5,182 nucleotides of DNA from CAYYFV01 sp965660075 (GTDB lineage Bacteria; Patescibacteriota; Gracilibacteria; UBA1369; GCA-2718715). The notes beneath the pieces were generated by a model, which worked only from the letters and a program-made list of their open reading frames with translations, was not told where the DNA came from and did no database searches. Position numbers and translations under genes: made by a program. Shown here one piece after another: positions 1-5,173 of this stretch. The stretch spans positions 1-5,182 of the forward strand of contig CBFHYO010000063.1 of the NCBI GenBank assembly GCA_965660075.1. Direction: 5' to 3'. The first letter of the stretch is position 1, and each line of letters opens with the position of its first letter.

Positions 1-1
1 T

Positions 2-76
2 GAATCCGAGGCGGTGCAAAATTTTCATAAAAAAATGAATGATATAGTAAACGGATCTAAAAATGACAAAAGCTAA
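2..76 (+). CDS. C-terminal tail of an upstream gene (partial, hypothetical)
   Basis: One frame is open from the left edge of the window to a TAA at 74-76. It gives 24 residues that end in a polar, Lys/Asn/Ser-rich tail (NGSKNDKS), as is common at protein C-termini. The other two plus frames stop early (TGA at 1-3 and TAA at 28-30 in one, TGA at 36-38 in the other), so this is the only frame that could carry a gene into the window. If real, it overlaps the start of ung by 14 bp, which would suggest translational coupling in one transcript. The stretch is too short to assign to a family, and an open frame of this length could arise by chance in A+T-rich DNA. Confidence 0.3.
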   Translation, partial: ESEAVQNFHKKMNDIVNGSKNDKS

Positions 77-677
77 GTTTCGTGGGAGCGAATATGATTG
101 GCCACAAGAGTTATTTAATTCAGCTTTAGAGCAGGCTTTTACTAATTATGAGACTTGTGGTGCTAAAGTGGTATATCCTCCGCGAGAATCTATTTTACGT
201 GCTTTTAGCGACTGTAGTTTTGACAATTGCCACACAGTAATTGTTGGGCAAGATCCGTATCATGGAGAAGGACAGGCAAATGGCTTGGCTTTTTCTGTCT
301 CGCCTGGGGTTAAGTTGCCTCCGAGTTTGAAAAACATATATAAAGAACTCGAATCTGCAGGCTACACTGTAGATTGGAATAACGGTGATTTGTCTTTTTT
401 GTCGCGTTCTGGATTTTTGCTTTTAAACAGTAGTTTAACTGTACTGCCAGGCAAGCCAATGTCGCATGCTAAATTGGGATGGAGCCAGTGGACTGATTTT
501 GTAATCAAATATATTTCGGATAATAAATCTGGTGTGAGGTTTTTACTTTGGGGTAAATTTGCAGAGACAAAAAAAGCCTTGATCGATGGATCAAGGCATA
601 ATGTTGTGGTTACTCCACATCCATCTCCATTATCGGCCTATCGTGGCTTTTTAGGGAGTGGGTGTTTTAAGAGCTAG
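63..677 (+). CDS. ung: Uracil-DNA glycosylase, family 1 (C-terminally short)
   Basis: This cytoplasmic base-excision repair enzyme hydrolyses the N-glycosidic bond of uracil in DNA. The family-1 motifs are all present in order. GQDPYH lies at residues 62-67, with the water-activating Asp64 and Tyr66. GLAFSV at 74-79 carries the uracil-stacking Phe77. LLLNSSLTV at 119-127 has the uracil-binding Asn122. The leucine-intercalation loop HPSPLSAYRG at 186-195 has His186 and Leu190. Numbering is nearly the same as in E. coli Ung (D64, N123, H187), so the N-terminus at the ATG is right. The protein is 204 residues against 229 in E. coli and ends just after the GFLGSGCF segment, so the usual C-terminal helix and the common IDW-type ending are absent. 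The start has only a weak GGA about 7 nt upstream. The gene converges on the minus-strand gene with overlapping stops, and a terminator for that gene lies inside it. Catalysis should be possible from the residues seen, but stability without the last helix is uncertain. Confidence 0.95.
   Translation: MTKAKFRGSEYDWPQELFNSALEQAFTNYETCGAKVVYPPRESILRAFSDCSFDNCHTVIVGQDPYHGEGQANGLAFSVSPGVKLPPSLKNIYKELESAGYTVDWNNGDLSFLSRSGFLLLNSSLTVLPGKPMSHAKLGWSQWTDFVIKYISDNKSGVRFLLWGKFAETKKALIDGSRHNVVVTPHPSPLSAYRGFLGSGCFKS
569..597 (-). terminator. Intrinsic terminator for the minus-strand gene, inside ung
   Basis: A perfect 9-bp inverted repeat, GCCTTGATC (576-584) and GATCAAGGC (589-597), has a 4-nt loop and is flanked on its left by seven A (569-575). 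Read on the minus strand, this is a stem followed at once by seven T, the classic Rho-independent form. It lies about 75 nt beyond the stop of the 744-codon minus-strand gene, where a terminator is expected. On the plus strand there is no following T-run, so it should not stop ung transcription. It encodes the KKALIDGSRH part of Ung. Confidence 0.8.
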
Positions 678-2908
678 GGTGTGGCTGTGGCTGTGGTTGT
701 TAATTCTGCAACTGGGTTGCTAGAGTAGTCATCGTTGTGTTCGCCTACTTCCCAGCTTCCATTTACTAATTTATAATGGATTGTTCTATTGTCAAGTCCA
801 TCTGTATCCCAAGTTATTAAGATTTCATTATTAGTAATTCTTGTGTTATCATTACCTGTTGTTATCACAGGGTTGACTGAAACGTTTATACGGTTGAGGT
901 TGATTTTTAAATTACCGATAGTTATTTCGTTTTCTGTAAGTGTTGTTGCTGTTTCATTAATTCCTAGTGCTTGTAGTTTGCTCTGGTCTCTTTCATCAAC
1001 TCCTAGTTTGGCGAGGGCGTAGTGGACTTTTTCATGTCGAGTAGAAAATCTTAGTTTTTCTTTAGCTTTTATCATTATTTGGGTATTAGTCCAATTGCTA
1101 CCGTGCCAAGTGTTGAAAAGAGTTAGCCATGCTTGTACTTTTTGTTGATTTTCACGATCTGTGACTATATCTTTATTTAGTTCATACAAACCCCCAGATT
1201 TCCTTATTGCTACTCTTTCCAATGCTGATGCATTTAAATTGCCTGCATTTTCTAAAGTGACATCTTTAAACCAAGTTGCGTTTTCAGTTTGTTCTTGTTG
1301 TTCTAGTTGTTCTTGTCGTTCTTGTTCTCGTTGTTCTTGCGCTTGTTGTTCTCGTGCTTGTGCTTGTGTCCTGGTTTCGAGCTCGCCTTGATTTAATTGA
1401 TATTCGGTTTGTTTTAGATACCTTGTTGAAACGTACAGGCCTTGTCTACTTACGTTTGCTCCGTCTATACTTCTAATACGCATGTATAAGTGCTCCTCTG
1501 CACTGTCATCCCCGTCATTTATTGTAACTGGGATGCTTGTTGGAGGGTGAATAAAATCAAAAAGAATTTTTTGGCCTGCTCGTAAGCTTGGAGTGCTTGT
1601 ATTATTTACTAGATTGTCACCCTTAAGTTCTCTGGTAGCTAGGCGGCTTGGTTGTTCTTGATCTGTTTCTACAAATTCAAAAGTTCCAAAAATGTTTATA
1701 TGCCCCTTTAGATCAAGGCCTGAAGTTATTCTTGGATCATTTTCATCTTCGCGTAAATTTGTTGGATTTGTTACTGTGGTTTCTTCTCTCGAACTTGAGT
1801 TTGCGATTGCTTGTGCGACTACTTGTAAAGTTTGGGCTTCATCTTTTTCAGTGTCGTCTAGGAGTGAGTAGTTAGACAATAAAGGTTCATAGTTTGACCT
1901 GGCATCATCTTTTATATTATCCACTTCCTCATTTAAAGTCATATTTGAAACACTGCTTAACTTGTCTCTTAATCTACTTAAGGATTGGAGTTCAAATTTT
2001 CTAGCATTGTAAAGAGTTACACTGTCTTCGTTTTCTGTGTATTCATTCAATTTTTCAGTTCTGGTTTGTAAATATTGTGTTCTTGCAGCTTTCCACGCAG
2101 TTAATTTTGCACTTCTATTACCTGTTTCGGCAGTAAGATATGCCATTTTGGTATTTACATAAATTTCGTGATTCATTGTTGGTGTATCATTATCGTTAGC
2201 TGGCACTTTTCCAAGTTGTTCTAGGGTTCTTGAGTTGTAAAGTCGAATGTTGTTTCTTGTGGCTTGGATTTTTCTAGCTTGTAGTTTAACTTCAAATTCG
2301 GTATTAAGATATGTTGTTAGGCTAACTCTTAGTGCAGTTTCTTTGCTCGCTTTCTCACCTTCGTCTGCGCTGCGGTATTCTCTTAATGCACGTGTATAAC
2401 TTGATTTTTCGGTTTTTAATTGTTGTTGAAGTTCTTTATATTTTGCGTATTGGTATTTAAGTTTTAGTTTTTGTTTTTTTAGAATTAAAGCATGCATTTT
2501 TTTGATAAGCTTTATACTTTCTAAGTAAAATTTTCTTACCCTTTCTTTATAAATAGTTAGTTTTTTGTCGTCTGTTAGTTGTTCTTCTGCGGATATACGG
2601 TGTTTTCTTTTTTCTTGGGGTGTTAGATTCTCAAAATTTGGTACACTTGGGGTGGTGAGACTATTAAAAAGTTCGTTGTATTCTACTGTGATGGCGTTTG
2701 ATTCTCTAATTCTGTTAATAATGGATTGGTGTTCGATTAAATAATCTCTTGCTTGTGAAATGTTCTCATTATCAATTTCGAGATTTAATGGACTATCTTG
2801 TGATGTACGAACAGCTGTTTTAAGTGTTTCAAGACTTATTTCTGTGCTTTCTGTTCCTTCTCGTTTTATGTGATTCTCAGGACTAAATGTTTCTCTAGTG
2901 TCAGTCAT
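674..2908 (-). CDS. Large cysteine-free coiled-coil protein of unknown function
   Basis: I do not recognise this 744-residue protein. Residues 1-90 are polar. Residues about 95-235 and 255-320 are Lys/Glu/Gln/Leu-rich with heptad-like spacing and probably form long coiled coils; two related units lie at about 191-232 and 270-310. Residues about 400-500 look beta-rich (GHINIFGTFEFVE; GLYVSTRYLK). Residues 502-543 are a Gln/Glu/Arg linker. Residues about 560-640 look helical, with a Trp cluster at W594, W601 and W606. Residues 660-720 look beta-rich, and the end is Thr/Ala-rich. There is no cysteine, signal peptide or membrane segment. The ATG start follows a plausible promoter by about 35 nt but has no Shine-Dalgarno sequence. 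The stop TAG shares CTAG with the ung stop, and a terminator follows inside ung. It is divergent from the NAT-like genes. A structural, surface or secreted effector role is possible, but nothing seen proves one. Confidence 0.85.
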   Translation of the reverse strand: MTDTRETFSPENHIKREGTESTEISLETLKTAVRTSQDSPLNLEIDNENISQARDYLIEHQSIINRIRESNAITVEYNELFNSLTTPSVPNFENLTPQEKRKHRISAEEQLTDDKKLTIYKERVRKFYLESIKLIKKMHALILKKQKLKLKYQYAKYKELQQQLKTEKSSYTRALREYRSADEGEKASKETALRVSLTTYLNTEFEVKLQARKIQATRNNIRLYNSRTLEQLGKVPANDNDTPTMNHEIYVNTKMAYLTAETGNRSAKLTAWKAARTQYLQTRTEKLNEYTENEDSVTLYNARKFELQSLSRLRDKLSSVSNMTLNEEVDNIKDDARSNYEPLLSNYSLLDDTEKDEAQTLQVVAQAIANSSSREETTVTNPTNLREDENDPRITSGLDLKGHINIFGTFEFVETDQEQPSRLATRELKGDNLVNNTSTPSLRAGQKILFDFIHPPTSIPVTINDGDDSAEEHLYMRIRSIDGANVSRQGLYVSTRYLKQTEYQLNQGELETRTQAQAREQQAQEQREQERQEQLEQQEQTENATWFKDVTLENAGNLNASALERVAIRKSGGLYELNKDIVTDRENQQKVQAWLTLFNTWHGSNWTNTQIMIKAKEKLRFSTRHEKVHYALAKLGVDERDQSKLQALGINETATTLTENEITIGNLKINLNRINVSVNPVITTGNDNTRITNNEILITWDTDGLDNRTIHYKLVNGSWEVGEHNDDYSSNPVAELTTTATATP
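681..698. repeat. Hexamer repeat at the 3' end of the minus-strand gene
   Basis: Three head-to-tail copies of GTGGCT (the third is GTGGTT) lie directly beside the shared stop codons. On the minus strand they encode most of the Thr/Ala-rich tail TTTATATP. Short repeats of this kind can arise or change in number by replication slippage. Confidence 0.45.
1291..1367. repeat. Low-complexity GTTCTTGTTG-like tract encoding a Gln/Glu/Arg linker
   Basis: The plus strand is a degenerate array of TTCTTG, GTTGTTC and CTTGTG units with almost no C-rich or A-rich interruption. On the minus strand it reads as CAA, GAA, CGA and GCA codons and encodes the Gln/Glu/Arg/Ala-rich stretch around residues 514-540 of the 744-residue protein, probably a helical or charged linker. 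The units vary in length and sequence, so this is slippage-prone coding DNA and not a regular satellite or CRISPR array. Confidence 0.6.
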
Positions 2909-2944
2909 TTTTAAGGGGTTATTTTATTTAATTTTATAAATATC

Positions 2945-2959
2945 ATGTTATTTTAACAT
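2945..2959. promoter_or_regulatory. Inverted repeat over the minus-strand -10 (possible operator)
   Basis: ATGTTA (2945-2950) and TAACAT (2954-2959) form perfect 6-bp arms around TTT. The repeat covers the predicted -10 element of the minus-strand promoter (2950-2955), where a repressor would block transcription. Short AT-rich palindromes are common by chance in such DNA, so this is tentative. Confidence 0.35.
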
Positions 2960-2978
2960 TTTTTTTAAATATTTACAA
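2950..2978 (-). promoter_or_regulatory. Predicted sigma70-type promoter of the coiled-coil protein gene
   Basis: Read on the minus strand, TTGTAA (complement of 2973-2978) is followed after exactly 17 nt by TAAAAT (complement of 2950-2955). Each differs from consensus at only one or two positions. Transcription would start near 2943 and leave a leader of about 35 nt before the ATG at 2908. AT-rich DNA offers many -10 look-alikes, so the correct spacing and position are the main support. Confidence 0.5.
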
Positions 2979-3000
2979 GTTCTGTCTTAACTTGTATTAA
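2972..3000 (+). promoter_or_regulatory. Predicted sigma70-type promoter of the first NAT-like gene
   Basis: TTTACA (2972-2977) and TATTAA (2995-3000) are separated by 17 nt. The start of transcription would be near 3007, about 19 nt before the TTG start codon at 3026. The -35 box overlaps the -35 box of the divergent minus-strand promoter almost base for base, so the two promoters would compete for polymerase. Confidence 0.45.
2974..2996. promoter_or_regulatory. 8-bp inverted repeat between divergent promoters (possible operator)
   Basis: TACAAGTT (2974-2981) and AACTTGTA (2989-2996) are perfect inverted arms around a 7-nt spacer (CTGTCTT). The arm centres are 15 bp apart, which suits a small dimeric regulator better than a terminator, and no T-tract follows on either strand. 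It fills the space between the -35 and -10 of the plus promoter and touches the -35 of the minus promoter, so one bound regulator could act on both genes. Confidence 0.45.
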
Positions 3001-3025
3001 TAGAAATGGCTTTGTAAAAAACATT

Positions 3026-3733
3026 TTGAAATTTAATCATTTTTCTGTTGTGCCTGTAATTAATAATCTACGTCATTATTGGAGTTACTTTGGTATTGCA
3101 GAAGATTTTCCTGTAGAACTTGGAGGTAATTGTTTGTATTTAGTAAATTTGTTGCAAGAATCTTTGTTTGCAGATGTTCTGATGTTACAAGTTGTTAATG
3201 GCACACATGTGGCGGCTTTGATTGATGGGGAAAGGTTTTTTGATCCATGTTTGCTTATGCGAAAGTCTTTGTTGGTGGATTCTGATTTTGCGATGACTAA
3301 TTTAGAGTTGGACTTGTCTGGTCGTATCGAGTTGAGTCGAAGAAAATATAATTGTTTAAATGTTACTTGGCGTGTTGAGTTGCCTAATTTAGAGACTACT
3401 AATTCTTATTTTGATTTTGATATTCTTAATCCATTTCCGAGGATTGTAAATGATTTTCATTTCGAGTTAAATCGCAAAGCTCCAGAAATGTTTTTTTTGC
3501 GCTTTTTAAATCTCTCAACTGGTTTTTTGAATACGGTTTGTTTTTTGCATGCAACCAAAGAATGGGTTTGGACTTTTCATCCATTTCCATCGAGTGGGTA
3601 TTTTTGCCAGGTGGATTCTGTGTTTCGCGAGCAATTTTATGAATCATTGGACATTAGTTTTGATTATTACCAGCAAGTTTGTCTTGAGACGCTAGTTCTT
3701 ATGAATAAATTCAATTCTTTTCGCTGTTTTTAA
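3026..3733 (+). CDS. Arylamine N-acetyltransferase-like / Cys-His-Asp fold protein (first of pair)
   Basis: A 235-residue, Phe-rich protein of no family I can name with certainty. It has a likely catalytic triad: Cys36 in GGNC, His61 in THVAALID and Asp73 in FFDP. This order matches the NAT / transglutaminase-like triad, in which the Cys carries an acyl group. The Cys-His distance (25) is shorter than in classical NATs. It shares with the next gene GGNC, TH-x-A-x-LI, FFDP, W-x-VE-x-P (115-120), FLRFLN (157-162) followed by GFL, and SLD near the helical C-terminus, so the two are diverged paralogues. The start is set at TTG because no ATG or GTG occurs upstream in frame before a stop, and the next ATG lies beyond the GGNC motif. 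ATT at 3023 is an alternative. There is no Shine-Dalgarno sequence, signal peptide or membrane segment. Enzymatic activity and substrate are inferred at best. Confidence 0.75.
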   Translation: MKFNHFSVVPVINNLRHYWSYFGIAEDFPVELGGNCLYLVNLLQESLFADVLMLQVVNGTHVAALIDGERFFDPCLLMRKSLLVDSDFAMTNLELDLSGRIELSRRKYNCLNVTWRVELPNLETTNSYFDFDILNPFPRIVNDFHFELNRKAPEMFFLRFLNLSTGFLNTVCFLHATKEWVWTFHPFPSSGYFCQVDSVFREQFYESLDISFDYYQQVCLETLVLMNKFNSFRCF

Positions 3734-3747
3734 TTGTGTTTTACAGC

Positions 3748-3775
3748 TTGACATATTTAAAAAGATAGATATCCT
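3748..3775 (+). promoter_or_regulatory. Predicted promoter of the second NAT-like gene
   Basis: A perfect TTGACA (3748-3753) is followed after 16 nt by TATCCT (3770-3775, four of six consensus bases). It lies in the 64-nt gap between the paired genes and would start transcription near 3782, about 16 nt before the TTG start. The gap holds no terminator-like hairpin, so the second gene could be read both from this promoter and by read-through from the first. Confidence 0.45.
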
Positions 3776-3797
3776 TTGTTGGTATTTATATTTTATT

Positions 3798-4619
3798 TTG
3801 GATCATAAATTAATTTCTGCTTTACAAAATGTGTCATCAAAACCGCTGAATAATTTGAGTGGAGCTTATTTTGCTGTGGGAGATCAGATGGATTCTAGAT
3901 TTGGTGGTAATTGTATTGCCAAGTCTTTAGAGGTTGCTGAAATATGTGAAAATTATTCAAAAAGTGATGGTATAGATTGTGAAATGTACCCTTTGTCTGT
4001 TCAAACAATGATTGCTGCAAAAACTCATAGAGCATGTTTGATTACTGATTCTCGGGGTCGACAGTACTTTTTTGACCCTTCTTTTTACATGGCGGAACCT
4101 GTTTTGATTTCTGATGATTTGCTTTGCGATGAAATAGAAGTTAGCTGTATTAATCCTTGTCAGTTTCCGGCAGTTTTTTATTCGGATATTTCTTTATTTG
4201 GAACTACTTCTAATTTTGACTTATCTTGGAGTGTAGAAACTCCATATCGAGAATATAATTTTTCTTATATTTATAATATTGGTGAGTTAGATTTAGTTTT
4301 GCCAACTCCAGATATAGCCGATAGAACACGTTCTGCAATGCCATATTTATTTTTGCGTTTTTTGAATGTAGAAGATGGTTTTTTATATTGTTTACAGTGC
4401 ATGTCTTTTAGTGGACGTATAATTTTGAAACCACATTTTACATCTAAAATGTACTATTTAGATGAAAATAATTATTTGTTGAAAAAACTTATTGCAGAAA
4501 TGGAATCCTCTCTTGATTTAACAGAATCTCAAATACGTGAATTTTTTACTTATTCTTCTAAAGTTTTTCAAGAAGCTCAGTCTATTTGGTGTGAATCTGG
4601 TTTTAAAAAGGTGATGTAA
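3798..4619 (+). CDS. Arylamine N-acetyltransferase-like / Cys-His-Asp fold protein (second of pair)
   Basis: A 273-residue paralogue of the preceding gene. The putative triad is Cys39 (GGNC), His77 (KTHRACLI) and Asp93 (YFFDP). The Cys-to-His spacing of 38 equals that of Salmonella NAT (C69, H107, D122), and His-to-Asp is 16 against 15. The text after Asp (DPSFYMAEPVLI) resembles the DVGFG...PL segment of NATs. W144-x-VE-x-P149 and FLRFLN (185-190) then GFL follow, and a helical C-terminus starts near SLDLT (238-242). The region before the Cys is about 30 residues shorter than in classical NATs, so the acetyl-CoA role is not assured; a transglutaminase-like or protease-like role is also possible. 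TTG is taken as the start because the nearest ATG (3888) would leave only eight residues before the catalytic Cys, and the N-terminus then matches its paralogue in length. There is no Shine-Dalgarno sequence. It has its own promoter and ends before a hairpin terminator. Confidence 0.78.
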   Translation: MDHKLISALQNVSSKPLNNLSGAYFAVGDQMDSRFGGNCIAKSLEVAEICENYSKSDGIDCEMYPLSVQTMIAAKTHRACLITDSRGRQYFFDPSFYMAEPVLISDDLLCDEIEVSCINPCQFPAVFYSDISLFGTTSNFDLSWSVETPYREYNFSYIYNIGELDLVLPTPDIADRTRSAMPYLFLRFLNVEDGFLYCLQCMSFSGRIILKPHFTSKMYYLDENNYLLKKLIAEMESSLDLTESQIREFFTYSSKVFQEAQSIWCESGFKKVM

Positions 4620-4647
4620 CTTTTGTTGCTTTTTTGTTTTTATAAGG

Positions 4648-4667
4648 CCATTTTAAAATGGTTTTTT
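4648..4667 (+). terminator. Probable intrinsic terminator after the NAT-like pair
   Basis: CCATTTTAAAATGG (4648-4661) is a perfect palindrome that can fold as a 5-bp stem with a TTAA loop, extended by two G-U pairs at the base (GG at 4646-4647). Six T follow (4662-4667). The stem is weak, but position and T-run fit: it lies 29 nt after the stop at 4619 and before the umuD promoter. Confidence 0.55.
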
Positions 4668-4676
4668 AAATTTATA

Positions 4677-4705
4677 TTGCAAACTCTAAATGGTGAGTGT
4701 ATACT
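4677..4705 (+). promoter_or_regulatory. Predicted umuD promoter
   Basis: TTGCAA (4677-4682) and TATACT (4700-4705) lie 17 nt apart, each close to the sigma70 consensus. Transcription would start near 4712, about 18 nt before the ATG at 4730. The -10 element lies within the inverted repeat at 4693-4708. Confidence 0.55.
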
Positions 4706-4708
4706 CAC
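4693..4708. promoter_or_regulatory. Inverted repeat over the umuD -10 (candidate SOS-type operator)
   Basis: GTGAGT (4693-4698) and ACTCAC (4703-4708) are perfect arms around GTAT. The site covers the predicted -10 box, so a bound dimer would repress umuD. umuD genes are usually under SOS control, but this repeat fits neither the CTGT-N8-ACAG box of E. coli-type LexA nor the GAAC-N4-GTTC box of Gram-positive LexA. It may be the binding site of a different LexA type or an unrelated regulator. Confidence 0.5.
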
Positions 4709-4729
4709 TTTGTATATAAATCAATTGCT

Positions 4730-5173
4730 ATGTTTAAATTTTCAAAACTTAAATCTTCAGTAGTGGTAAGTGGTAGTGATAATTCTATTTCTCGAGTTCC
4801 TTTGTTTGGCGCTTTGGTACAAGCTGGTTTTCCGTCTCCTGCCGATGATTATTTAGAAAGCTATATCGATTTAAACGAGGCTTTGGTATCGAACAAGGCA
4901 GCAACTTTTTTTGTTAAGGTTGAGGGTGATTCTATGGTTAATGCTGGTATATATACTGGTGATATGTTGATTGTAGACCGTTCATTAAATGCAAAACATG
5001 GTAATGTCGTTGTAGCAATGGTCGAGGGCGAATTTACTGTAAAGCGTTTTGTGAAAATACGCGGGCGTACTTATTTATATCCAGAAAATCAACATTATAA
5101 ACCTTTAGATGTTACAGAGTTAGAAGAGTTTATGGTGTGGGGTGTTGTTACGACTGTTATTCATAAAGTTTAA
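4730..5173 (+). CDS. umuD: UmuD-like S24 self-cleaving protein, error-prone polymerase subunit
   Basis: UmuD cleaves itself when RecA filaments form on damaged DNA, and the shortened form then joins UmuC in the mutagenic polymerase Pol V. From the ATG the protein is 147 residues (E. coli 139). The cleavage region is PLFGALVQAGFPSPADDYLE, with the Ala32-Gly33 bond matching Cys24-Gly25 of E. coli. IDLNEAL follows at 46-52. The catalytic dyad is Ser68 in GDSM and Lys105 in FTVKR; GDMLIVDR (77-84) and the WGVV ending are also typical. There is no DNA-binding domain, so this is not LexA. An in-frame GTG at 4697 would add 11 residues, but it lies inside the operator and upstream of the predicted transcription start, so ATG 4730 is preferred. 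There is no Shine-Dalgarno sequence. The stop TAA is followed by only nine bases, and umuC, the usual next gene, would lie outside the window. Confidence 0.92.
   Translation: MFKFSKLKSSVVVSGSDNSISRVPLFGALVQAGFPSPADDYLESYIDLNEALVSNKAATFFVKVEGDSMVNAGIYTGDMLIVDRSLNAKHGNVVVAMVEGEFTVKRFVKIRGRTYLYPENQHYKPLDVTELEEFMVWGVVTTVIHKV

Noticed and set aside
1291..1367. Possible CRISPR-like or regular tandem array
   Set aside because: The units are short and irregular with no spacers, and the tract is in frame coding for a Gln/Glu/Arg-rich linker.
1791..1802. GAACTTGAGTTT, one base from the Gram-positive LexA box
   Set aside because: It is deep within the 744-codon gene, far from any promoter, and a single near-match is expected by chance.
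789..1875. Several open frames of 66-77 codons on the plus strand within 674-2908
   Set aside because: They lie opposite the 744-codon gene and translate to low-complexity Val/Leu/Ser/Cys strings caused by its Gln/Glu/Thr-rich codons. No start signals support them.
3006..3017. ATG GCT TTG TAA, a three-codon leader frame before the first NAT-like gene
   Set aside because: It is too short to judge, has no ribosome site and lies at the predicted transcription start. It is most likely chance.
3426..3647. 73-codon open frame on the minus strand
   Set aside because: It lies fully inside the first NAT-like gene, whose frame carries motifs conserved in its paralogue. The antisense product has no recognisable features.
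4697..4729. Upstream GTG start that would lengthen UmuD by 11 residues
   Set aside because: The GTG is inside the inverted repeat and lies before the predicted transcription start near 4712. The extra residues have no counterpart in UmuD proteins, while ATG 4730 gives a normal length.
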